In this document: in pieces, positions 1 through 5,778 of the stretch | Layout: each line of letters starts with the position of its first letter | Numbering within the stretch: position 1 is the first letter of the stretch | DNA from: CAZWCE01 sp964632505 | GTDB lineage: Bacteria; Planctomycetota; Planctomycetia; Pirellulales; Thermoguttaceae | NCBI GenBank assembly: GCA_964632505.1 | Contig: CAZWCE010000056.1 | Coordinates: 1 to 5,778 of the forward strand | Direction of reading: 5' to 3' | Length of the DNA: 5,778 nt | The notes under the pieces: generated by a model | The model's input: only the letters and a program-made list of their open reading frames with translations | What the model was told of the DNA's origin: nothing | Database searches by the model: none | Program-made: the position numbers and the translations under genes

Positions 1-178
1 TGTGGAAATCGGCGACCTTGCCGGAAACGTCCCGATAAGCTAAAAAGTCGCTCGGCTTTTCATGTCCTTCTTCGGCGAGCCATTTCCGTCTGGCCGCCTC
101 CAGATCGAGCCGATTAGAATGAGTTCGTTGTTGCTTTTCAAATCCGATCCCGAACCCGGTACGGCTGCGCATAGACAT
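1..178 (-). pseudogene. Probable 5'-truncated tyrosine recombinase (integrase) remnant, cut by the left edge
   Basis: Reading leftwards on the minus strand, the frame is open from ATG at 178 (a second in-frame ATG is at 172) to the window edge. From about position 112 it reads LDLEAARRKW, then EKPSDFLAYRD, then GKVADFH at the edge. I recognise this as the stretch just before the HxLRHTF box (box II) in the catalytic domain of planctomycete-type tyrosine recombinases, which cut and rejoin DNA through a tyrosine ester. In full-length relatives this block is preceded by well over 200 residues. Here only about 22 unrelated residues lie between the ATG and the block, and no Shine-Dalgarno precedes the ATG. 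None of the three minus-strand frames upstream shows the box I region. I infer a 5'-truncated remnant with its break near 112-120. The catalytic His/Arg/Tyr, if present, lie outside the window. The alternative is an intact short gene with an unusual N-terminus, possibly starting at GTG 292. The family call rests on memory of the motif. Confidence 0.52.
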
Positions 179-288
179 CGACGAGTACTTGCTGGATTGT
201 GAGTGAGGTGGAGAAAATCCACGGCGAATCTTCCCGCAAACTGCTGTTATTCGAGACGATTTGCCAACAATTTCATTTTCATGATCCT

Positions 289-1773
289 TCACTTCTGATT
301 TCCAAGGCAGTAGAGATAATCGTCCGATCGGAGAAACAGTCGGCCATCTTCGGCGGCCCAGCTGGCATCGAATCGGCCGCCGTCCTCCAGTTCGTTGACT
401 GCCAGAAGTTCAAATTGCGGCTTTGCCGCCACAACGAAGGTGCGGCCTCCCCGCGTTACATAATACAATCTTCCCTCGGCCAAGATGGGAGAGGCGTAGA
501 CTTGGCCTGCCCGGGGCAGGCGTTCCTCGTAGACCAGCTCGCCGGTCGCGGCGACGGCGCAATAGGCGATGCCCGATTTTTCGCTCATCCAGTACAAATG
601 CTCTTGGTGATAAATGGGGGAAGTGACGTTCGAGCCGTTCGTGCTCGTCCAGAGTCGGTGGGGACCGGTCACCTCCCCGTTCCCTCCGGCGCGAACCGCC
701 AGCGCCGCCGTGCCGGAACGACCTCCGAGAGAATAGACGATTCCGTCGGCCGCTACGGCAGAGGGGACCATGTACCAGTTGATGCCGGTTTTGCAGGACC
801 AGAGCGGTTGCCCGCTTTCCGGAGCAAAGGCGAGTACGTCGCCTTTTCGCGCCACGACCAGTTCACGACGTGCCGAAGATGCCGTGACGATCAACGGCGT
901 ATTCCACGATTCGCGGATTCCCGAGCGGCGCCAGATTCCCTTGCCGGATTCTCGATCGAACGCCAAGAGCTGTTCACTTTCCACACTGGCATTGATAATG
1001 ACCAGGTCCTCAAAAAGGACCGGAGAGGCGGCCGTGCCCCAGCCACTGGTCTTCGATCCGACATCAGCGTGCCAGAGCGGTTCTCCATGGTGATCAAAGG
1101 TATACAATCCACTCTTTCCGAAAAAGACATAGATCCGATCTTCGTCGGCCGCGGGGGTATTGGCGGCATAGCCATGGTCGCGAATACTCTCTTCCTCGGG
1201 CAATTTCGCCGAAACAGATTGGTTCCAGAGAATCTCTCCACTCTCTCGATCCAGTGCGATCAGATGCCGCTTGAGTTGTTCGAGACTGCCTCCCGGCTCA
1301 CCGGGCACTTGGTATCCGGTATAGCAGGTCAGATAGATGTGGTCGCCGAAGAGGATCGGGCTCGAGGCGCCGGCTCCCGGTAGAGGTGTTTTCCAGAGAA
1401 GATTCTTCCGTCCATCCCATTCCAGAGGCAGCCCCTTCGCCTCGGAGAAGCCCATCCTCGTCGGCCCCCGAAAACAGGGCCAGTTTTGCTGTATGGTCGT
1501 GGATTTTTCCTCTTGGTTCAGGTTTTGAAGGTAGCGTTGGTCGGCATCGGAAAAGATGCTCGACGCCACGCGAAAACGTTTCCCATCTTTTCGTTCGAGC
1601 AAAACCTCGTTGCTTTCAACTTCCAGAATCTTGGCTTCGATCGATTGGCCGTTGCGGTCATGAAACTCCCGCCAGGAAGATGGGGCATCGCCCTGGGCGA
1701 AAACCGCCGCCTTCCCAGTAAATACAGCAGCAGAAAGGAAGAGAATCAAGAGGAACCGATTCGTACAGCGCAT
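289..1773 (-). CDS. Secreted SHD1-domain / PQQ-like beta-propeller repeat protein
   Basis: This 494-residue protein has three parts. Residues 1-26 form a signal peptide (MRCTNR, then a hydrophobic core LLILFLSAAVF, with likely cleavage after AVFA). Residues 34-85 (WREFHDRNGQSIEAKI through DADQRYLQNL) match the SLA1-homology domain 1, a small fold frequent in planctomycetes. From residue 98 (WPCFRGPTRMGF) to the end is a BamB/PQQ-type propeller. Its blades show the 'LxALDRESGExLW' pattern at 171-187, 223-239, 269-285, 313-330 and 403-420. Such proteins are usually exported. I see no quinoprotein dehydrogenase catalytic residues, so it is more likely a binding or scaffold protein than an enzyme. 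The frame extends to 1836, but ATG 1773 is preferred: it has a strong Shine-Dalgarno 5 bases upstream and puts the signal peptide at the very N-terminus. It lies 309 bases downstream of the large propeller gene, same strand. The substrate is unknown. Confidence 0.93.
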   Translation of the reverse strand: MRCTNRFLLILFLSAAVFTGKAAVFAQGDAPSSWREFHDRNGQSIEAKILEVESNEVLLERKDGKRFRVASSIFSDADQRYLQNLNQEEKSTTIQQNWPCFRGPTRMGFSEAKGLPLEWDGRKNLLWKTPLPGAGASSPILFGDHIYLTCYTGYQVPGEPGGSLEQLKRHLIALDRESGEILWNQSVSAKLPEEESIRDHGYAANTPAADEDRIYVFFGKSGLYTFDHHGEPLWHADVGSKTSGWGTAASPVLFEDLVIINASVESEQLLAFDRESGKGIWRRSGIRESWNTPLIVTASSARRELVVARKGDVLAFAPESGQPLWSCKTGINWYMVPSAVAADGIVYSLGGRSGTAALAVRAGGNGEVTGPHRLWTSTNGSNVTSPIYHQEHLYWMSEKSGIAYCAVAATGELVYEERLPRAGQVYASPILAEGRLYYVTRGGRTFVVAAKPQFELLAVNELEDGGRFDASWAAEDGRLFLRSDDYLYCLGNQK

Positions 1774-2082
1774 GGTCGACCTCCGACATGAAAGAGAGAA
1801 GTGTGTTGGGGAGTCTCGTTTCGGGAAAATCAGCAAAGGATCAGAACGACGGGCCGTGGAATCTCGGCTTCCCGCCGCATTCTTCCCACTCCCTCATGTT
1901 CTCAGTTTTCTCTTGTGCATGCAAGGAGCCGGAGATGCTTTTTCATGTTCGCATAGGTCGCGTCACGATGGATGCGACGGTCGAATATGAAAAACAAGAT
2001 TGAGGATGGAACGAGAATCTGACGGGTGTTTCGGCGATCTATAAAGCATTGTTCAATGGTTCATAGTCGACATCGAAAACCA
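1774..2082. other. 309-base intergenic gap, no gene or clear signal
   Basis: This stretch separates the stop of the large propeller gene from the start of the SHD1/PQQ-like gene. I looked for a terminator after TAG 2083 and found only weak stems (for example CATT-GAAC-AATG near 2050) without a T run. I looked for a minus-strand -35/-10 pair and found none close to consensus. Tiny minus-strand frames of 14 and 17 codons are present but lack Shine-Dalgarno sites. A promoter for the downstream gene may still be here in a non-sigma70 form, or the gene may be reached by read-through. Confidence 0.6.
1779..1784 (-). promoter_or_regulatory. Shine-Dalgarno that fixes the start of the SHD1/PQQ-like gene
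   Basis: The minus strand reads GGAGGT, then five bases (CGACC), then ATG at 1773. This near-perfect anti-16S match with ordinary spacing selects ATG 1773 over the longer open frame that begins at 1836. Confidence 0.85.
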
Positions 2083-5000
2083 CTATTCGAATTCCCAATG
2101 TCCCCACTCGACGGGGAGAAGCCGGGCTTCCGTTGGGATGTCGGAAGTCACGCTACTCGCCTTATTGCTCCAGTAGAACCGAGCATGGGCCTCGGCGCCA
2201 GTGCCGATCACAATTCCGATATCGCCGAGCGTCTTTTTCGGGACTTCTTCCCATCCGAGCAACTCGAGGGGGATCGCCAGCTCGAAATTGCCCTGTTGCT
2301 GGGCCAGCCGAACTTGATTGCTGATGTCTTGAACATTGGCCATCTTCACTTCGCCGACTGGAGAATTGTAGTGATAGGGGTGATCTTCATCGCCTTCTTG
2401 CTCGAAGTATATCGCACGGACAGGTCCATGTTTTGGATCGTCGATTCGGGTGACCAGGATTCGGATATCACCATCGGCGGCTTGCTGATTCTCCGGGCCG
2501 TGTCGTTGACGTTTCGGTTTCTTGGTGGAAGGATCGGTTCGAAGCATTAGATCGAGTGCCCCGCCGGTCGCGAAAAGATATCGCCATCCGTCGGCAGAAC
2601 TGTTCTTGAGAAGATCCGATCTTCCCGTTTTCCAGGCAGCATAAAGGGTACCGTCGGAAACGCCCAGGGCACCGCGAAACCCGAAATGCGGCGAAATCTC
2701 TACCCAATTGGCGCTGGTCCATTCATCGAGTCGGCCATCCAGTTGCGGCGGTTCTGAAAATCTTTTGACTTGGAGTGATTTCTCTTCCGACCGGCTCTCT
2801 CCCGGCACCACTTTCACGTCGGGCAAGCCGTCGAGTTGCTCCGGAGCGACCGTCAGTGTCTGCTCGGGCAGCCGATGTATCGTTTCGAATCCGAGCACCT
2901 CGAAAAAGCAAGAACACTCTTTGCCCGCGCTCAGGTAGATCGTGCCGTCTTCCATCTGGTCGATCGCCGGCCAAAAATGTTCGCTCTTGAAGCTCACATC
3001 GTCGACGATCATTCCTTGACGAGCCTCCGGCAGCGAGAGGGCCGGTGTGGTCCTTTCGTCGCCACCAAGATCGGTGACGTAAAGACCGTCGGCAGTCATG
3101 ACATAGACCGAACCGTGGTATCCCTTGAATGCGAACATTTCGCCCCCTTCACCGGCTTTCGGGGTGAAGGGAAATCCGATGCTGCGGCTGAACGAAATGA
3201 GTTGTCCGCGATAGGTGGCGATCGGATTGGGACGGCCGGGCCCTCCCACGGCGTTGAATTTCCAAATCAACCGACCATTACGGTAGGCACGCATCACTTT
3301 CGGTTTCGTGTAATTGCTGAAAAGCACGAAGGTATCATCGGCGGTATGAATCACATCGCTCAACGGAGCATTCCGGTCGGCGATCACCTCCAGAGCATCG
3401 AGATCCCACACTGGGATCCCCTTTTTCGTCCATGTTGGCGGGGGAAGATAGAGGCTGCTGGTCGTGGTGACGGAGAAGTCCCTCGCGATCGCCGGGCGCC
3501 CATGGCGATGGGGACGCCCCATATCGCGCCATTGCACCTCCCCGGCTTGCGGTTCGCGGTCGCCGTTGACATCGGACCAGGCGACAAAGACGTCGCCATC
3601 GTAGAGTTCGAATGCCTCCTGCATCTTTGCTCGGAGTTTCGGATCTCGCTCGGCGTGTTCCCGCAGCCAGGGACCGAGCGACTTCCGACCGAGCGTGCCG
3701 ATCCGGGCAAGACATCGAACCGTGTCGTCTTCATAAAGAAAAATGGAAGACGCCGCTCCCAGAAAATAGGAGGGGCCGAAAAATCGATTGATCATGTATT
3801 GACGTCCGTCGCGATAGATGGGGGTCCCCGGCGTCCGGCCGAGCACTCTCTCCTGGAGTGAGTAAATCGCCACCGGTTTTGAAGGGCCGGGAGCCCAATC
3901 GACTTGAAATTCTACGCCCTGAAGGCCACTCGAATAGTAGAAGCGGGTTGGATCTCGGGGGTCGAGGTGTCCGCCCCCACCGTATTTTGGAGGACCGTAA
4001 TCGGCGCGGATCCATTCGCCGGTTTCGGCATTCCATACGCTGATGCGTTTGGGGCCGTAGTCGAGCTCCGCGACCCAAAGTCGACCTTCGGCATCGATCG
4101 CCATACCGGCGGGATTGTGCATGCGTTGTTCGTTATATTTGCCGAATTGCTTTCCTCCCGGTTCCCCGATGATTCGAAGGAAGTGCTCTCCGGCGTTGAA
4201 AACCTTCACTTGGCTACAGGACCCGCCCTCGGATACGTAAATCGTTCCGTCTGGCCCGACGATCACGCGATTCGGGTCATACAAATCGCTCTCGATCGTG
4301 ATTGCCGGACCGAGGTCGCCCGCGACCGGTCTTGGATCGTCGAAACGAAGAAGACGCTTCCCGCTGAGAAGGAGAAGACGTCCCCGGTGATCGAACGCCA
4401 TTCCACGGGGACTCTCGATTTCAATCTCGCACACGAGTCCCTCTTTTTTCTTTTTTTGGAGATCGTAGACTTGAATCCGATTTGCCTGCGTGAAACTCAA
4501 TAAAGCGATGCGATTCCGAATCGCGAGCCCGAGTTTCGCATCGGCGATGAGCCAGGGCCAAGGTTCGACGTTTTCCGGCAGTGCGGGTGGCTCGATTTCG
4601 GTGACCCGATCGAAGAAGTCGCTCGATGGTTTTTCTGGCGTCTGCTTGCGACGAAATCCAAAGATGCCCGACGGCTTTTCGAGAACGCCATAGCCGTAGT
4701 AAGTGTGGTCGGCCTCCGTTCCTTCATCGACCGCCATCGCTTTGGCGGAACGCCAGCCTTGCATTTTCGTGCCATAGAGTTTTTTGCCCTCGAGCGTCAG
4801 CCAGATGGCGCTATGTCCGGCTTCGCCTGTCGGAGCGGTGATGAGCACTTGCGGCTGATTTCCGTATGGAGAACCATTTGGAAGCGAGAGCACGTCGATC
4901 GGCGGCGTGTGATCGGCCAGCCAAGCGCCCGTGCGGTCCGAGGTATGCCATGGTGGATTGCCGGGGCTTTGGACCTTCGTCTTATAACGGAGCTGAATGT

Positions 5001-5310
5001 CGTCGTGTACCAGTCCTCGAATCACATATTTTCCGGCGGCGATCCGTTTTCGATGCACATCGTACAGATCTTCTTCATCCCTTTTTGCTCCTTCGTTGTA
5101 ACCGCCCCAAAGAATCGCATGTTTTCCGGCTTCGAAGTAGGTGTCCTGTATCAGGTTTTTGACCCGACGCCCATCGGGTGCCTCGATGACAAGTGTCACA
5201 AAGCCGGGACGGTCCAGTGTGAAGGGGACAGGAATTTCTCCCCTCACTTTTGGCGCCAAAAACATGGTGTTCAAAACAAAAAAACAATAGAAGATCTTCC
5301 AACGCATCAT
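2083..5310 (-). CDS. Large exported FlgD-like / NHL-propeller / CBM9-like multidomain protein
   Basis: This protein has 1075 residues. Residues 1-24 are a signal peptide (hydrophobic IFYCFFVLNTMFLA, cleavage likely after KVRG). Residues about 27-104 resemble the FlgD-type Ig fold: 'RPGFVTLVIEAPDGRRV', 'AGKHAILWGG', 'AAGKYVIRG'. NHL-like blades follow at 300-325, 345-382 and 398-427 (for example DPNRVIVGPDGTIYVSEGG), with further propeller-like strands at 515-538, 649-685, 729-749 and 780-814. Residues 580-591 (DVNGDREPQAGE) have the EF-hand loop spacing D-x-N-x-D-x-E-x-Q-x-x-E, a plausible calcium site. Residues 844-1075, opening with PQLDGRLDEW, resemble the CBM9/DOMON-like sugar- or heme-binding sandwich. 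No catalytic motif is visible, so I infer an extracytoplasmic binding or structural protein of unknown ligand. The frame opens with TTG at 5343, but ATG 5310 is preferred for its AAGG eight bases upstream and the signal peptide. A promoter lies at 5395-5423. Confidence 0.92.
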   Translation of the reverse strand: MMRWKIFYCFFVLNTMFLAPKVRGEIPVPFTLDRPGFVTLVIEAPDGRRVKNLIQDTYFEAGKHAILWGGYNEGAKRDEEDLYDVHRKRIAAGKYVIRGLVHDDIQLRYKTKVQSPGNPPWHTSDRTGAWLADHTPPIDVLSLPNGSPYGNQPQVLITAPTGEAGHSAIWLTLEGKKLYGTKMQGWRSAKAMAVDEGTEADHTYYGYGVLEKPSGIFGFRRKQTPEKPSSDFFDRVTEIEPPALPENVEPWPWLIADAKLGLAIRNRIALLSFTQANRIQVYDLQKKKKEGLVCEIEIESPRGMAFDHRGRLLLLSGKRLLRFDDPRPVAGDLGPAITIESDLYDPNRVIVGPDGTIYVSEGGSCSQVKVFNAGEHFLRIIGEPGGKQFGKYNEQRMHNPAGMAIDAEGRLWVAELDYGPKRISVWNAETGEWIRADYGPPKYGGGGHLDPRDPTRFYYSSGLQGVEFQVDWAPGPSKPVAIYSLQERVLGRTPGTPIYRDGRQYMINRFFGPSYFLGAASSIFLYEDDTVRCLARIGTLGRKSLGPWLREHAERDPKLRAKMQEAFELYDGDVFVAWSDVNGDREPQAGEVQWRDMGRPHRHGRPAIARDFSVTTTSSLYLPPPTWTKKGIPVWDLDALEVIADRNAPLSDVIHTADDTFVLFSNYTKPKVMRAYRNGRLIWKFNAVGGPGRPNPIATYRGQLISFSRSIGFPFTPKAGEGGEMFAFKGYHGSVYVMTADGLYVTDLGGDERTTPALSLPEARQGMIVDDVSFKSEHFWPAIDQMEDGTIYLSAGKECSCFFEVLGFETIHRLPEQTLTVAPEQLDGLPDVKVVPGESRSEEKSLQVKRFSEPPQLDGRLDEWTSANWVEISPHFGFRGALGVSDGTLYAAWKTGRSDLLKNSSADGWRYLFATGGALDLMLRTDPSTKKPKRQRHGPENQQAADGDIRILVTRIDDPKHGPVRAIYFEQEGDEDHPYHYNSPVGEVKMANVQDISNQVRLAQQQGNFELAIPLELLGWEEVPKKTLGDIGIVIGTGAEAHARFYWSNKASSVTSDIPTEARLLPVEWGHWEFE
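4408..4456 (-). promoter_or_regulatory. Putative -1 ribosomal frameshift signal inside the large propeller gene
   Basis: In the zero frame, codons 285-287 read CAA AAA AAG, which contains the heptamer A AAA AAG (4456-4450) in the phase required for tandem -1 slippage, as in dnaX. Eight bases later begins a 7-bp perfect stem, GGGACTC (4441-4435) with GAGTCCC (4414-4408), enclosing a 20-base loop that itself holds a weak GATT/AATC pairing. After a -1 slip the ribosome would add nine residues (EKRGTRVRD) and stop at TGA 4423-4421, giving a 296-residue product. No Shine-Dalgarno-like stimulator is seen upstream. The lysine-rich codon run could produce this heptamer by chance, so function is unproven. 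Confidence 0.3.
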
Positions 5311-5318
5311 GGTGATCG

Positions 5319-5322
5319 CCTT
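5319..5322 (-). promoter_or_regulatory. Weak Shine-Dalgarno of the large propeller gene
   Basis: The minus strand reads AAGG, then eight bases (CGATCACC), then ATG 5310, which is directly followed by a second ATG at 5307. Spacing favours the first. The more upstream TTG 5343 has no comparable site. Confidence 0.55.
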
Positions 5323-5394
5323 TTTTCTGGTGGAAATCAACAATTTTCAAAGCCTACAACTGTGGCGGGGACTCGGCTCCACGGCATGCATGGC

Positions 5395-5423
5395 AGTATA
5401 GAATTTATCTATGGCCGTCTCAA
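5395..5423 (-). promoter_or_regulatory. Sigma70-like promoter driving the large propeller gene
   Basis: The minus strand carries TTGAGA (5423-5418), a 17-base spacer and TATACT (5400-5395). Each hexamer matches the consensus at five of six positions, and the spacer is optimal. Transcription would begin near 5388, giving a leader of about 78 bases before ATG 5310. An ATGCAT-centred near-palindrome lies at about 5384-5396, overlapping the downstream edge of the -10 hexamer and the start region, a possible but unproven operator position. Confidence 0.65.
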
Positions 5424-5485
5424 CACCTTTCCGGCCTGAGGAGGGATTATCGATCAAATGTAAGGTGATTTTGCCTTGAATCAAT

Positions 5486-5573
5486 CCCCTTGGTTGTCAT
5501 GAAGGGGGGCGGCTTCCTGAAGCCGTTCCATGGAAAAGGTGTTTTGTTCCCAACGTCCTGCTCAATCAAGGGG
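5486..5573 (+). repeat. Nested inverted repeats (potential structured RNA or cruciform)
   Basis: The outer arms CCCCTTGGTTG (5486-5496) and CAATCAAGGGG (5563-5573) pair over 11 positions with one G-T wobble. Inside is a strong hairpin, CGGCTTC (5510-5516) with GAAGCCG (5519-5525). It extends through GGGG (5506-5509) against TTCC (5526-5529), with two G-T wobbles. A competing arrangement pairs CCCCTT (5486-5491) with AAGGGG (5502-5507). All wobbles are G-U only if the plus strand is transcribed; on the minus strand they would be A-C mismatches. No T run follows, so it is not a standard terminator. Its function is unknown. Confidence 0.45.
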
Positions 5574-5614
5574 TGCAATCATGCCAGCGGTTTCCAAAAT
5601 GATCCCCTATCTCG

Positions 5615-5627
5615 ATACAACTTGTAT
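5615..5627. repeat. Short perfect dyad, possible operator
   Basis: ATACAA, one central C, then TTGTAT form a 13-base dyad about 80 bases upstream of the plus-strand -35 hexamer. The size and symmetry suit a dimeric regulator site, but a dyad this short in AT-rich intergenic DNA can arise by chance. Confidence 0.2.
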
Positions 5628-5707
5628 TTTCCTACGGAACCCATTTCAGAAAACGGGATTCAATCGGATGGACGATTCCTGGAGGCATCGAACGTTTAGT
5701 CGTTTCC

Positions 5708-5737
5708 TTGAATTGTCGCTGGAATCTATGATACAAT
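5708..5737 (+). promoter_or_regulatory. Extended -10 promoter-like sequence facing out of the right edge
   Basis: The plus strand has TTGAAT (5708-5713), an 18-base spacer and TACAAT (5732-5737), with TG one base before the -10 (TGATACAAT), the extended -10 form. Transcription would start near 5744. A purine-rich GAGAGGG at 5764-5770 could be a Shine-Dalgarno for a gene that starts just beyond 5778. That gene is not visible, so its identity is unknown. Confidence 0.45.
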
Positions 5738-5778
5738 CATGGTTGGTGGAGCGCATTTTTTCCAGAGAGGGCACAACT

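Larger units (their letters stand above)
5311..5778. other. Non-coding right-hand region between opposing-direction promoters
   Basis: No protein gene is convincing here. A 69-codon plus-strand frame at 5490-5699 has an unstructured, low-information sequence and runs through the inverted repeats below, so I do not call it. The region holds the promoter and leader of the large gene, a nested inverted repeat (5486-5573), a small dyad (5615-5627) and an outward-facing promoter-like pair (5708-5737). Confidence 0.6.

Noticed and set aside
40..222. Minus-strand frame of 60 codons (MDFLHLTHNPAST...)
   Set aside because: It overlaps the recombinase-like frame in another phase, and only the other frame shows a family motif.
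208..222. GTGGA/TCCAC hairpin downstream of the SHD1/PQQ-like gene, considered as a terminator
   Set aside because: The stem is only 5 bp and no T run follows on the minus strand.
199..1383. Long plus-strand open frame of 394 codons
   Set aside because: It lies antisense to the SHD1/PQQ-like gene, shows no domain pattern, is rich in arginine and glycine as antisense shadows are, and starts with GTG without a convincing ribosome site.
1890..1960. Tiny minus-strand frames (for example MKKHLRLLACTREN) as leader peptides
   Set aside because: They have no Shine-Dalgarno, no regulatory codon run and no attenuator-type stem after them.
2836..3861. Plus-strand open frame of 341 codons
   Set aside because: It is antisense to the middle of the large propeller gene, whose blades and domains account for the sequence. 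It has no recognisable motif of its own.
5490..5699. Plus-strand frame of 69 codons
   Set aside because: It runs through the nested inverted repeats, has no recognisable motif, and lies upstream of the only plausible plus-strand promoter.

Overview
The window looks like a piece of a Planctomycetota chromosome. The main reason is its protein repertoire. One gene joins an SLA1-homology (SHD1) domain to a PQQ-type beta-propeller. The other is a giant secreted protein with a FlgD-like N-terminus, NHL-type propeller blades and a carbohydrate-binding-like C-terminus. Both architectures are common in planctomycetes, but the assignment is from memory of families, not from a search.

Layout, left to right. 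Positions 1-178, minus strand: the last piece of a tyrosine recombinase, running off the left edge and apparently missing its 5' part. Positions 289-1773, minus strand: a secreted SHD1 + PQQ-like beta-propeller protein with a strong Shine-Dalgarno. Positions 1774-2082: a 309-base gap with no gene and no clear terminator or promoter. Positions 2083-5310, minus strand: a 1075-residue exported multidomain propeller protein, with a good sigma70-like promoter at 5395-5423. Positions 5424-5778: non-coding, with nested inverted repeats, a small dyad, and a plus-strand promoter-like sequence that faces out of the right edge.

The two complete genes lie in the same direction and both encode exported propeller proteins. 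They may therefore share a role at the cell surface or in the periplasm, such as ligand or polysaccharide binding, but nothing in the sequence fixes a substrate. The 309-base gap suggests they are not tightly coupled in translation.

The least expected signal is inside the large gene. A canonical slippery heptamer, A AAA AAG, sits in the correct phase, followed after 8 bases by a 7-bp GC-rich stem. A -1 slip there would give a 296-residue exported product that stops just before the first NHL blade. This is a hypothesis from sequence alone. Most other long open frames on the plus strand are antisense shadows of these two genes.
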